NCBI RefSeq assembly: GCF_040545335.1
Contig: NZ_JBEPLU010000001.1
Coordinates: 1,426,001 to 1,490,000 of the forward strand
Source: Phenylobacterium koreense
GTDB taxonomy: Bacteria > Pseudomonadota > Alphaproteobacteria > Caulobacterales > Caulobacteraceae
Direction: 5' to 3'
DNA length: 64,000 nucleotides
Below, in pieces: positions 8,535 through 18,933 of this stretch. Position numbers and translations under genes: made by a program. The notes below the pieces were generated by a model, which saw only the letters and a program-made list of their open reading frames with translations, ran no database searches and was not told where the DNA came from. Within the stretch, counting starts at the first letter, position 1; each line of letters starts with the position of its first letter.

Positions 8535-9719
8535 ATGAGCATAAAAGGCAAGGCCTACATTATGGGGGCGTACGAGCATCCGCTCCGCGACGCGCCCGAC
8601 AAATCCACCCCGCAGCTTCACGCCGAGTGCGCCAAGGGCGCGCTCGAGGACGCCGGCCTGACCAAGGACGACATCGACGGCTATTTCTGCGCCGGCGACG
8701 CCCCCGGCTTCGGCGGCATGTCGATGATCGACTACATGGGCCTTCGGAACGTCCGGCACATGGACTCCACCGAGACCGGCGGCTCGTCCTACCTGCTGCA
8801 CGTGGGCCACGCGGCCCAGGCCATCGCCGAAGGCAAGTGCACGGTCGCCCTGGTGACCCTCGCCGGCCGTCCGCGCCAGAACAAGTTCTTCGGCGGCGGC
8901 TCCGGCAAGCCGGGCCAACTGACCGATGGCCCGCCCGAGGCCGGCTATGAGAACATCTACGGCGGCTCGACCCACAACACCTACGCCATGTGCGCCATGC
9001 GCCACATGTACGAGTACGGCACCACCTCCGAGCAGCTCGCCTGGATCAAGGTCGCCGCCAGCCACCACGCCCAGTACAACCCGAACGCCTTCCTGAAGGA
9101 CGTGGTGACGGTGGAGGACGTGGTGAACTCGCGGATGATCTCCGATCCGCTGCACCTGCTCGACTGCTGCGTCGTCACCGACGGCGGCGGCGCGCTGATC
9201 GTCACCTCGCCCGAGGTGGCCAAGAGCCTGAAGCGCCCGAAGGTGAAGATCATGGGCGCCGGCGAGTCGCCCAAGGGTCCGCAAGGCGGCCGCGGCCTCG
9301 ACCTGACGCACTCCGGCGCGGTCTGGTCCGGCCCGATCGCCTTTGGCGAGGCCGGCGTGAAGCCGTCCGACGTCAAGTACGCCTCGATCTACGACAGCTT
9401 CACCATCACGGTGCTGATGCAGCTCGAAGACCTGGGCTTCTGCGAGAAGGGCCAGGGCGGCAAGTTCGTCGCCGACGGCAACCTGATCTCGGGCGTCGGC
9501 AAGCTGCCGTTCAACACCGACGGCGGCGGCCTCTGCAACAACCATCCGACCAACCGGGGCGGCATCACCAAGGTCATCGAAGCGGTGCGCCAGCTCCGCG
9601 GCGAGGCCCACGAGAAGGTGCAGGTCCCCAACTGCGACATCGCCCTGGCCCACGGCACGGGCGGCTCGCTCGGCACGCGCCACGGCGCGGCGACCCTCAT
9701 CATGGAACGGGAGGCCTAA
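8535..9719 (+). CDS. Thiolase-like protein lacking the nucleophilic Cys (SCP-x/Ltp2 type)
   Basis: A 394-residue thiolase-fold protein. Where beta-ketothiolases carry the nucleophilic Cys, this one reads MDSTETGGSSYLLHVGHAAQ, with no Cys. The C-terminal half has IYDSFTITVLMQLEDLGFC and NTDGGGLCNNHP before EAVRQLRG, patterns of the SCP-x/lipid-transfer branch that includes steroid side-chain aldolases such as Ltp2. Those aldolases work as a complex with a DUF35 protein, and one is encoded 2 nt downstream here. It may therefore cleave a beta-hydroxyacyl-CoA by retro-aldol chemistry rather than thiolysis. An atypical thiolase is the alternative. Confidence 0.8.
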   Translation: MSIKGKAYIMGAYEHPLRDAPDKSTPQLHAECAKGALEDAGLTKDDIDGYFCAGDAPGFGGMSMIDYMGLRNVRHMDSTETGGSSYLLHVGHAAQAIAEGKCTVALVTLAGRPRQNKFFGGGSGKPGQLTDGPPEAGYENIYGGSTHNTYAMCAMRHMYEYGTTSEQLAWIKVAASHHAQYNPNAFLKDVVTVEDVVNSRMISDPLHLLDCCVVTDGGGALIVTSPEVAKSLKRPKVKIMGAGESPKGPQGGRGLDLTHSGAVWSGPIAFGEAGVKPSDVKYASIYDSFTITVLMQLEDLGFCEKGQGGKFVADGNLISGVGKLPFNTDGGGLCNNHPTNRGGITKVIEAVRQLRGEAHEKVQVPNCDIALAHGTGGSLGTRHGAATLIMEREA

Positions 9720-9721
9720 GA

Positions 9722-10138
9722 ATGACCGACGTCCAAGACCGCCCCGACGTGATGACCCGGGATATCCCGGCGCCCGCCGTCACCATCGAAAGCAAGCCCT
9801 TCTGGGACGCCGCCGCCGAAGGCAAGTTCCTGATCAAGCGCTGCAACGACTGCGGCCAGGCCCATTGGTACCCGCGCGCCCTCTGCCCGTTCTGCTTCTC
9901 CGAGAAGACGGTGTGGGAAGAGAGCCCCGGCGAAGGCGTGATCTACACCTACAGCGTCATGCGTCGCTCACCTTCGGGCCCGTACGCCATCGGCTACGTG
10001 ACCCTGAACGAGGGCCCGGCCGTGCTGACCAACTTCCTGGGCGTGGCGCCTGAGGCGCTCTCCATCGGCCAGAAGGTGAAGGTGAAGTTCCAGCCGACGA
10101 CGAACGGGCCGCCCGTCCCGGTGTTCGTCCCGGTCTAG
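9722..10138 (+). CDS. DUF35 OB-fold / zinc-ribbon acyl-CoA partner protein
   Basis: A 138-residue protein with an N-terminal helix, a rubredoxin-like zinc ribbon (CNDCGQ...CPFC: CxxC, 11 residues, CxxC, about residues 41-58) and a C-terminal OB fold (GVIYTYSVMRRS, YAIGYVTLNEG, VKVKFQPTTNGPPVPVFVPV). DUF35 proteins bind acyl-CoA and form obligate complexes with thiolase-fold enzymes, including Ltp2-type aldolases. It starts 2 nt after the thiolase-like gene, so the two are surely co-translated and probably form one enzyme. Confidence 0.88.
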   Translation: MTDVQDRPDVMTRDIPAPAVTIESKPFWDAAAEGKFLIKRCNDCGQAHWYPRALCPFCFSEKTVWEESPGEGVIYTYSVMRRSPSGPYAIGYVTLNEGPAVLTNFLGVAPEALSIGQKVKVKFQPTTNGPPVPVFVPV

Positions 10139-10148
10139 GTTGTCCAGT

Positions 10149-10277
10149 ACCTCCCCCATTGGGGGAGGTAGATCGATGCGGAGCATCGAGACGGAGGGGG
10201 CCGCCGACAGGCGGTCCTCCCCGACTGGGAAACCCCTCAGTCAGCCTTTCGGCTGACTGCTCCCCCTCCGGGGGAGC
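10149..10277. repeat. Dispersed palindromic repeat, copy A
   Basis: A compound palindromic element between the convergent DUF35 and CoA-transferase genes. It contains ACCTCCCCC-ATT-GGGGGAGGT, a CGATGC/GCATCG hairpin, the block GAGACGGAGGGGG, the hairpin CAGTCAGCC-TTTC-GGCTGACTG and GCTCCCCC-TCC-GGGGGAGC. Homologous copies lie at 39527-39674 (reverse orientation) and 63333-63445. In this position it could act as a two-way terminator. Confidence 0.85.
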
Positions 10278-10284
10278 TTTACGG

Positions 10285-11505
10285 CTATTTCGCTCCTTCC
10301 GCCTGCGACAACTCGGCCAGCACTTCTTCGGTGTGCTCGCCGAGCCTGGGCGGATGACGGCGGATGTTGGCCGGGGTGCCGGTGAACTTCACCGGCGGCT
10401 TCATCGCCACATAGGTTCCGGCCTGGGGATGCTCGTACTTCTGGAAGAAGCCGACCGCGGCCAGGTGCGGATCGGTGGGCAGGTCGTCCAGCCGATTGGT
10501 CCGGGTCACCGGGATCGACAGCGGCTTCAGGAGCTCGATCCATTCGTCCGTGGTCTTTGTGACCGTAACGGTCTCGACCAGAGCGTAGAGCTCGTGCGTG
10601 TGGCGGCCGCGCTCGGCGCCCTGGAAGCGTGGGTCCTTGCCGAAGCTGTCGCCCCAGCCGGCCACGTTGAAGAAGATGTCCCACTGCTTGTCGGTATAGG
10701 GCAGCAGGCCGATGTAGCCATCCTTGGTGGGGAACGGCTTGCGGTGCGGGTTGACCACCCGCTGGTAGCCCCACTGGCCGGTGGGCGGGTCGAAGGTGTG
10801 GTCGTAGAGGTGCTCGACCAGATTGAAGCTGGTGACACATTCCAGCATCGGCACCTCGATGAACTGGCCGCCGCCGTTGCGCTCGCGGCTCAGGAGGCCC
10901 GCAGTGATCGCCTGGCACATGAAGAGGCCCGAGACCTTGTCGGCGATCAGGCTGGGCAGGATGCGCGGGACCGGATTGCCGTCCGTCCGCGGCAGGACGT
11001 CGGCCAGGCCCGAGGCCGACTGGATGAGGTCGTCATAGGCCGGCTCCCCGGCATAGGGCCCTTCCGAGCCGTATCCCGCCGCGTGGACATAGACCACGTC
11101 CGGCCGCAGCGCCTTCACGTCCTCGTAGGAGAGCTCCAGCCGCTTGAGGCCGTCATAGCGGATGGAGGAGGCGAAGACGTCGCAGCTCCGGATCAGGGCC
11201 TCGAGCGCCGGCCGGGACTTCGGGTCCTTCAGATCGATCAGCACCGAGCGCTTGTTGCGGTTGATGGCCAGGAAGATCGGCCCCAGGTCCCGCGGCCAGT
11301 CCTGCGGCGTATGGCCGGGCCAGCGCATGATGTCGCCGCCATCGCCGCGGCCCGAGCCGGGGTCCTCGAGCTTGATGACCTCCGCCCCCTGGTCGCCCAG
11401 CATCTGGGTCGCATAGGCGCCGAACACCACGCTGGTCAGGTCTAGGACGCGGATTCCCTTCAGGGGGCCCGTGGCTTCACTGGCCAGCTGCTTTACTTCC
11501 GCCAC
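10285..11505 (-). CDS. CaiB/BaiF (family III) CoA-transferase
   Basis: A 406-residue family III CoA-transferase. The family's N-terminus LKGIRVLDLTSVVFGAYATQ, the GAEVIKLEDPGSGR motif and LAINRNKRSVLIDLK are present. AYDDLIQSASGL carries the Asp that forms the covalent acyl-anhydride in this family. It would move CoA between carboxylic acids without ATP. The start is taken as GTG at 11505 because GAGGGGAGG lies six bases upstream; an open frame to 11547 lacks such a site. It is divergent from the acyl-CoA dehydrogenase gene and encircled by CoA-pathway genes, so it probably activates or recycles a pathway intermediate. Confidence 0.88.
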   Translation of the reverse strand: MAEVKQLASEATGPLKGIRVLDLTSVVFGAYATQMLGDQGAEVIKLEDPGSGRGDGGDIMRWPGHTPQDWPRDLGPIFLAINRNKRSVLIDLKDPKSRPALEALIRSCDVFASSIRYDGLKRLELSYEDVKALRPDVVYVHAAGYGSEGPYAGEPAYDDLIQSASGLADVLPRTDGNPVPRILPSLIADKVSGLFMCQAITAGLLSRERNGGGQFIEVPMLECVTSFNLVEHLYDHTFDPPTGQWGYQRVVNPHRKPFPTKDGYIGLLPYTDKQWDIFFNVAGWGDSFGKDPRFQGAERGRHTHELYALVETVTVTKTTDEWIELLKPLSIPVTRTNRLDDLPTDPHLAAVGFFQKYEHPQAGTYVAMKPPVKFTGTPANIRRHPPRLGEHTEEVLAELSQAEGAK

Positions 11506-11576
11506 GTCAGGCCTCCCCTCTGCAGACCGCATCGTTATGATCCTCAAGGATCGCCCATTGACGCGGGGGAGGGCTA

Positions 11577-12743
11577 GTGGACTTCGCTCTATCCGACGAA
11601 CACAGGATGCTGAAGGAGCTGGTGGCCCGGTTCGTCCGCGACGAGCTGATGCCGCTGGAAGCCGGCGTCCTGGCCCGGGAGGCCGACGGCAAGGGCCTGG
11701 GCATCGGGGCGGCCGAACACGCCAGGCTCGACGAGGTTTCGAGGTCCCTCGGCCTCTGGGGCTTGGACGCGCCGGAGGACGTGGGCGGCATCGACCTGCC
11801 CAACGTCGCCATGGTCGGGGTCAACGAGGAGCTGGGGCGGACCATCACCCCCTACACCCTGCCGCCGGACAGCCCGAACCTGCGCATGCTGGCCGCGACC
11901 GTGAACGAGCGGCAGCGGGAGGCCTATCTCGCACCCTACGTCCGAGGCGAGACGATCAGCGCCATCGGCATCTCAGAGCCCGGCGCAGGGGCCGACCCGG
12001 CCGGCATGATCACCCGGGCCGAGCGGGACGGCGACGACTGGATCATCAACGGCCGCAAGATCTGGATCACCCGTGCGCAGGAAGCCGACTTCACCATCCT
12101 GATGGCGGTGACGGACCGGGAAAAGGGTTCGCGCGGCGGCATCTCCGCCTTCCTGATCGACAAGGGGACGCCCGGCTTCAACGTCCTGCGGCGCATTCCG
12201 ATGATCGGCGGCCAGGCGACCTACGAGGTGGCGCTGGAGGATTGCCGGGTCGAGGGCTGGAAGCTGCTGGGCCAGGAGGGCAACGGCTTCGGGCCGATGC
12301 AGCTTCGGCTGGGAACCCGCCGCATCGAAATGGCGTCCTGGTCGATCGGCATGGCCCAGCGAGCGCTGGACATGATCTGTGAGTATGCGCCCCAGCGGAA
12401 GACCTTCGGCCTTCCGCTTTCGGAACGGCAGGCGATCCAATGGTGGGTCGCGGACGCGGCCACCCGCATCCACGCCGCCCGGCTGATGACCTATGACTGC
12501 GCCTGGAAGCTGGACGAGGGCCGCGACGTGCGGATCGAGATCTCGATGATCAAGGCCTACGCCACCGAGATGGCCTGGGAGGTCGTCGACCGCGCCATGC
12601 AGACCTTCGGCGCCATGGGCATGACCAAGGAACTGCCGCTTCAGCTCATGGCCTCGCGCCTGCGCACCATGCGGATCTATGACGGCCCCACCGAAGTCCA
12701 CAAGTGGGTGGTGGCCCGTAACCTGATGGGATCGAGACGATGA
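11577..12743 (+). CDS. Acyl-CoA dehydrogenase
   Basis: A 388-residue flavoprotein of the acyl-CoA dehydrogenase family: an N-terminal helical domain, a middle beta domain (ISEPGAGADPAGM, DWIINGRKIWITRA) and a C-terminal helical domain (QTFGAMGMTKELPL, RIYDGPTEVHKWVVARN). It would oxidise an acyl-CoA to the 2,3-enoyl-CoA with FAD, passing electrons to ETF. The ELPL and DGPTEVHK patterns resemble the ACAD10/11-like subgroup. The start is GTG with GGGGGAGGG upstream. Its last four bases overlap the enoyl-CoA hydratase start (ATGA), joining two successive beta-oxidation steps. Confidence 0.92.
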   Translation: MDFALSDEHRMLKELVARFVRDELMPLEAGVLAREADGKGLGIGAAEHARLDEVSRSLGLWGLDAPEDVGGIDLPNVAMVGVNEELGRTITPYTLPPDSPNLRMLAATVNERQREAYLAPYVRGETISAIGISEPGAGADPAGMITRAERDGDDWIINGRKIWITRAQEADFTILMAVTDREKGSRGGISAFLIDKGTPGFNVLRRIPMIGGQATYEVALEDCRVEGWKLLGQEGNGFGPMQLRLGTRRIEMASWSIGMAQRALDMICEYAPQRKTFGLPLSERQAIQWWVADAATRIHAARLMTYDCAWKLDEGRDVRIEISMIKAYATEMAWEVVDRAMQTFGAMGMTKELPLQLMASRLRTMRIYDGPTEVHKWVVARNLMGSRR

Positions 12744-13522
12744 AGACTGCCTATGGCGACCACCTGACCGTCACCACCGAAGGCCATGTGGCGACGCTGG
12801 TCATCGACCGGCCGCCGAACAACCACGTCTCGGTCGAGCTGATGCGCGACCTGGCCGACGCGCTCGAAGCCCTCGACAAGGACAACGACATTCGCGCGGT
12901 GGTGCTGGCCTCCAGCGGCAAGGCGTTCTGCGCCGGCGCCGACCTGGTCTCCCCCACCGGCATCGGCGGCACGGGCATGAGCGGGGTCGACAGCCTCTAT
13001 GAGCAGGCCGTGCGACTGTTCTCCATCGAGACCCCGATGGTCGCGGCGGTGCAGGGCGCGGCGGTGGGGGCGGGCCTTGGCCTGGCGCTCGTCGCCGACT
13101 TCCGGGTGGTCGCCCCGGAGGCCCGGTTCTCGGCCAATTTCGTGAAGCTGGGCTTCCATCCGGGCTTTGGTTTGACCCACACCCTGCCCCGCCTGATCGG
13201 CGAGCAGCGGGCCAGCCTGATGTTCCTGACCGGCCGCCGCATCAAGGGCGAGGAAGCGCTCGCCTGGGGCCTCGCCGACGAGATGGTCCCGCTGCACGAA
13301 CTGCTGCCGGCCGCCCAGGCCCTGGCCGCCGAGATCGCCGAGAACGCGCCGCTTGCAGTGATCGCCACCCGCAAGACCCTGCGCGGCGAACTGGCCGCCA
13401 CCGTCCGCGCCCAGACCAGCCACGAACACGACCAGCAGAGCATCCTGCGCGCCACCGAAGACTTCGCCGAGGGCGTCCGCGCCGTTCAGGAACGCCGGCC
13501 TGGAGTGTTCAAGGGGCGATAG
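12740..13522 (+). CDS. Enoyl-CoA hydratase/isomerase
   Basis: A 260-residue crotonase-fold protein. The first oxyanion-hole segment is GKAFCAGADL and the second is AAVQGAAVGAGLGLALVADFRV. In the usual position of the two catalytic Glu residues of hydratases the segment FVKLGFHPGFGLTHTLPRLIG offers no obvious Glu pair, so it may be an isomerase or another crotonase rather than a plain hydratase. It overlaps the acyl-CoA dehydrogenase by four bases and is the last gene of that two-gene operon, 52 nt from the convergent eda gene. Confidence 0.88.
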   Translation: MKTAYGDHLTVTTEGHVATLVIDRPPNNHVSVELMRDLADALEALDKDNDIRAVVLASSGKAFCAGADLVSPTGIGGTGMSGVDSLYEQAVRLFSIETPMVAAVQGAAVGAGLGLALVADFRVVAPEARFSANFVKLGFHPGFGLTHTLPRLIGEQRASLMFLTGRRIKGEEALAWGLADEMVPLHELLPAAQALAAEIAENAPLAVIATRKTLRGELAATVRAQTSHEHDQQSILRATEDFAEGVRAVQERRPGVFKGR

Positions 13523-13574
13523 CTGTGCCTGGATACTCCGCCAAGCGGGGAGGTGCGAGCGAGGGTGCGTCCAA

Positions 13575-14189
13575 CTAGGCGTGGAGACCCGCCGCCTCCG
13601 TGGCCAGCTTGGTGATCCGGGCCCAATCCCCGGCCTTCACGGCATCGCCGGGGGCCACCCAGCTTCCGCCGACGCAGATCACGTTGGAGAGGGCCAGGTA
13701 GTCGGGGGCGTTCTTCGCATCGACGCCGCCGGTGGGGCAGAAACTGGCCTGCGGAAAGGGGCTGGCGAACGCCTTCAGGGCGCCGACGCCGCCGACGACG
13801 TTGGCTGGGAACAGCTTGAAATGCGAGAAGCCGGCCCGCAGGCCCGACATCAGCTCGGTCGCGGTAGCGATGCCCGGCAGGAGCGGAACCGGTCCTTCCG
13901 CGGTCTCACCCTCGATCAGGCCGGGGCTGACGGCGAAGCGCGCGCCCGCCTCGGCGCAGGCCTGGCGCGCCGAGGCCGTGGTGACGGTGCCGGCCCCGAC
14001 GACCGCACCCTCCACCTCGCCGGCGATCCGGCGGATGCATTCCAGCGCCACCGGCGTGCGCAAGGTGACTTCCAGAGCATAGAGCCCGCCGGCTGTCAGC
14101 GCCCTGGCCAGCGGCACGGCCTGCGCCTCATCCTCGATGATCAGCACCGGGACAACGGGCGCGAGCTTCAGGATCTCGGTGAGCGTCAT
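13575..14189 (-). CDS. eda: 2-keto-3-deoxy-6-phosphogluconate aldolase
   Basis: A 204-residue class I aldolase that splits KDPG into pyruvate and glyceraldehyde-3-phosphate, the last step of the Entner-Doudoroff pathway. EVTLRTPVAL carries the catalytic Glu, GAGTVTTA binds phosphate or substrate, and HFKLFPANVVGG contains the Schiff-base Lys. CPTGGVDAKN and CVGGSWVAP complete the family pattern. Its start overlaps the glk stop by four bases (ATGA); it is last in pgl-edd-glk-eda. Confidence 0.95.
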   Translation of the reverse strand: MTLTEILKLAPVVPVLIIEDEAQAVPLARALTAGGLYALEVTLRTPVALECIRRIAGEVEGAVVGAGTVTTASARQACAEAGARFAVSPGLIEGETAEGPVPLLPGIATATELMSGLRAGFSHFKLFPANVVGGVGALKAFASPFPQASFCPTGGVDAKNAPDYLALSNVICVGGSWVAPGDAVKAGDWARITKLATEAAGLHA

Positions 14190-15159
14190 AGGGGGCTTGT
14201 CTCCAAATGCTCCAGCAGGCGCGCCGCCCCGACCAGCGCTGCATAGGGATGGACGATCAGATAGGTGGGAATGTCGTGCATGAAGTCCGACAGCCGGCCC
14301 TTGTCCTCGAACCGCCGCCGAAAGCCCCCGGAGGCCAGGCGATCGGCCAGGCGCGGCGCGATGCCGCCGGCCACGTAGACCCCGCCCCGCGCCCCGGTGG
14401 TCAGCGCGATATCACCCGCCGCCGAGCCGAGGATCTCGCAGAACCGCTCCAGGGTCTCCTCGGCCAGGAGGTCGCCGCCCTGCTGGCCGGCCGCCATGAC
14501 CTCTTTCTCGTCCTTGAGGTCCGCAGCCACGCCGCGCACCTCCGCGAGGCCCCGATAGAGCGCATAGAGGCCCGGCCCCGACAGCAGCCGCTCGATCGAC
14601 ACCCGGCCATGGGTCTTTCGCAGCCCTTCCCAGATGGCCGCCTCGACCTGGTCGTAGGGGGCGAAGCCGGCATGGCCGCCCTCGCTGGGGATGGCTACGT
14701 CTCCGCGATCGGTCCGCGCGAGGATGGCGACGCCGAAGCCGGTCCCGGCCCCCAGCACCAGCATGGGCGCGCTGTCGGCGCCGCGGGAGACGTCGCCGAT
14801 GGGGCGCAGGTCGTCGGCGTCGAGCACCGGAGCGGCCATCGCCTGGGCCGCGAAGTCGTTGACCAGCCGGACTGCCTGGAACTCGAAGGCCCCGATCAGC
14901 TCGGCCTCGGACACCCGCCAGTCCAGGTTGGTGAACTCGATCTCGCCGTCGACCACCGGCCCGGCCACCGCCAGCACGGCGCTATAGAGCCGCTGACGGC
15001 CCACCGTGGTCTCCAGATATTCGGCGATCACCTCGGTGAGCGAGCCGTACTCTTCGGCCGGATAGGTCTTGGGATTGCGGATCCTCCCTGCGGAATCCAC
15101 CACCGCCAGGCGCGCATTGGTGCCCCCGATATCGCCGACGAGGCCGGTATAGACGATCT

Positions 15160-15163
<4 letters not shown>
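14186..15163 (-). CDS. glk: Glucokinase
   Basis: A 325-residue ROK-unrelated bacterial glucokinase that phosphorylates glucose with [18 protein letters not shown] is the phosphate-1 loop, NDFAAQAMA carries the catalytic Asp, [12 protein letters not shown] is the adenosine region and EGGHAGFAP binds glucose. It overlaps edd (ATGA at 15160-15163) and eda (ATGA at 14186-14189), so all three are translated as one unit. Glucose enters the same operon's Entner-Doudoroff route through this step. Confidence 0.95.
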
Positions 15164-16986
<1,823 letters not shown>

Positions 16987-17003
16987 GGAACTCGCTCCGA
17001 CTT

Positions 17004-17681
17004 TTACGGCGTCCAGAGAATGCGCACAGGCGCTTTAGCCTGTTCCAGCAGCGCATGCACGGGCAGTCCGTTCCCGGCCTCGACGATCCGCCGTTTGGCT
17101 TCTCCGGAGATCAGGATGAGGGTCAGCCGCGCCTGGAGAAGGGCAGGCAGGGTCAGGGTGACCCGCGCCACCGGCGGCGAGCCTACGCCCGCCGGCACGC
17201 CCAGGCAGTAGCGGTCGCCCGAAGGGTCCATGCCGGCCGCCAGCACCGGGCTGCCTGGGATCAGCGAGGCCACGTGCCCGTCATCGCCCATGCCCAGCAG
17301 CATGACGTCGAAGGGCGCGAGCGCCCGCACGCCGGCCTCTACCGCTTCCGCGGCGGCGTCTACGCTGACCGCTTCGACGCTCATCGGTGTGAACTGCGCC
17401 ACGGCCGCGGCCTCGACCAACAGCCGCTCACGGACCAGCCGCTCGTTGGAATCCGGCGAGGTCGACGGCACGAAGCGATCGTCCGAAAGCGTGACCTTGA
17501 CCTTGGACCAATCCAGCGCCGACCGGGCCAGCCGATCATAGACCGGCGCCGGCGAACGGCCTCCCGTTCCGACCAGGACGGCCCCGCCCCGCGCGGCGAT
17601 CGCCGCGGCCAGGGCCTCCACCGCGAGACCGGCGGCATGGTCGGCCAGGCTGTCCGGATCTGCGAAGCTCTCGATCATCAC
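17004..17681 (-). CDS. pgl: 6-phosphogluconolactonase
   Basis: A 225-residue DevB/Pgl-family hydrolase opening 6-phosphogluconolactone. [17 protein letters not shown] is the substrate loop, [21 protein letters not shown] the conserved strand-helix, and [17 protein letters not shown] the catalytic His motif. It is first in a pgl-edd-glk-eda transcription unit. The supplier of its substrate, zwf, lies about 8 kb away rather than next to pgl. Confidence 0.94.
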   Translation of the reverse strand: MMIESFADPDSLADHAAGLAVEALAAAIAARGGAVLVGTGGRSPAPVYDRLARSALDWSKVKVTLSDDRFVPSTSPDSNERLVRERLLVEAAAVAQFTPMSVEAVSVDAAAEAVEAGVRALAPFDVMLLGMGDDGHVASLIPGSPVLAAGMDPSGDRYCLGVPAGVGSPPVARVTLTLPALLQARLTLILISGEAKRRIVEAGNGLPVHALLEQAKAPVRILWTP

Positions 17682-17854
17682 AGGCCCATAACGCGGCCAC
17701 GCCGTAAACGCGCCAGAGATTCGCCTTTCAGGCGACGAAAACGGCTCAGGCGAATCGGAACCAGAGCCCCTGCTCGGGAACTAAATCACCGGCCCCAGTC
17801 GGCGCGCGAGCCAGGCGCCGCGGCGCATCTTCAACCCCCAGAGGAGGCAGCGTT

Positions 17855-18922
17855 ATGCGTATCGCTCAAGTCCCGCCGCTCTACGAAGCCGTGCCGCCGC
17901 GGTTTTATGGGGGGACTGAGAGGGTCGTCGCCCATCTGACCGACGCCCTCGTCGAGCTGGGCCATGATGTGACGCTGTTCGCGACCGCCGAGGCGAGGAC
18001 CGCCGCCACCCTCGTGAAGGTGCGCGATCAAGCGATCAGGCTCGATCCGGCGCCGCTGAAATCGGATTTGGCTGCGCACATGTCCATGCTGTGGGACCTG
18101 CGCCGCCGCGCCGACGAGTTCGACGTCATCCACTTCCACACCGACATGATCCACTTCCCGTTTTTTGAGGACATGGCGGACAAGACGATCACCACTCTGC
18201 ACGGCCGCCTGGACCTGAAGGACCTGCCCGGCGTCTACTGGCGCTGGAAGCAGTATCCCCTCGTCTCGATCTCGGATTCCCAGCGCCTGCCCGTCACCTT
18301 CGCCAACTGGGCTGGGACCGTGCACCACGGGGTGAAGGCCGACCTTTACCAACCGAGCTACGAGCCTGGCGGCTACCTCGCCTTTCTCGGCCGCATCTCG
18401 CCGGAGAAACGGCCGGACCGCGCGATCGCCCTGGCCAAGCGCACCGGGCGGCCGCTGAAGATCGCGGCCAAGGTGGACGCCGTGGACGCCCGCTACTACG
18501 AGGAAAAGATCGCTCCGTTGCTGGCAGGCGAGACCCTGGTCGAGTTCATCGGCGAGATCGGCGATGAGCAGAAGTCCGCCTTCCTGGGCGGCGCCGAGGC
18601 CCTGCTGTTCCCCATTGACTGGCCCGAGCCCTTCGGCCTGGTGATGATAGAGGCCATGGCCTGCGGCACGCCGGTGCTCGCCTATGGCTGCGGCTCGGTG
18701 CCGGAGGTCGTCGAGTCCGGCCTGACCGGCGCCATCGTCGCCGACGAAGACGAGGCCGTCGCCGCCCTCCCCCGAGTGCTCAGCTTGAACCGGCGCGAGG
18801 TAAGGCGCAGATTCAACGAACGATTCTCCGCGGTCGCCATGGCCCGGCGCTATCTTGACCTCTATGCCGGCCTCGGAACGGCCCGTCCGGAACGGGGCGT
18901 CGCGCTTGTCGCGAACGCCTGA
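17855..18922 (+). CDS. GT4-family glycosyltransferase
   Basis: A 355-residue GT-B fold glycosyltransferase. The N-terminal domain starts MRIAQVPPLYEAVPPRFYGG with the G-G-T-E-R nucleotide-sugar loop. The C-terminal domain has LAFLGRISPEKRPDRAI and FPIDWPEPFGLVMIEAMACG, the E-x7-E motif of retaining GT4 enzymes. There is no signal peptide, so it acts in the cytosol. AGAGGAGG precedes the ATG. Eleven nt separate it from an amylo-1,6-glucosidase-like gene, suggesting work on an alpha-glucan or osmolyte glycoside; donor and acceptor are unknown. Confidence 0.88.
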   Translation: MRIAQVPPLYEAVPPRFYGGTERVVAHLTDALVELGHDVTLFATAEARTAATLVKVRDQAIRLDPAPLKSDLAAHMSMLWDLRRRADEFDVIHFHTDMIHFPFFEDMADKTITTLHGRLDLKDLPGVYWRWKQYPLVSISDSQRLPVTFANWAGTVHHGVKADLYQPSYEPGGYLAFLGRISPEKRPDRAIALAKRTGRPLKIAAKVDAVDARYYEEKIAPLLAGETLVEFIGEIGDEQKSAFLGGAEALLFPIDWPEPFGLVMIEAMACGTPVLAYGCGSVPEVVESGLTGAIVADEDEAVAALPRVLSLNRREVRRRFNERFSAVAMARRYLDLYAGLGTARPERGVALVANA

Positions 18923-18933
18923 GGCAGGGACAG

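Noticed and set aside
13535..13570. Possible fourth copy of the palindromic repeat
   Set aside because: Only a short CGCCAAGCGGGGAGGTG stretch resembles it; too little to support a copy.
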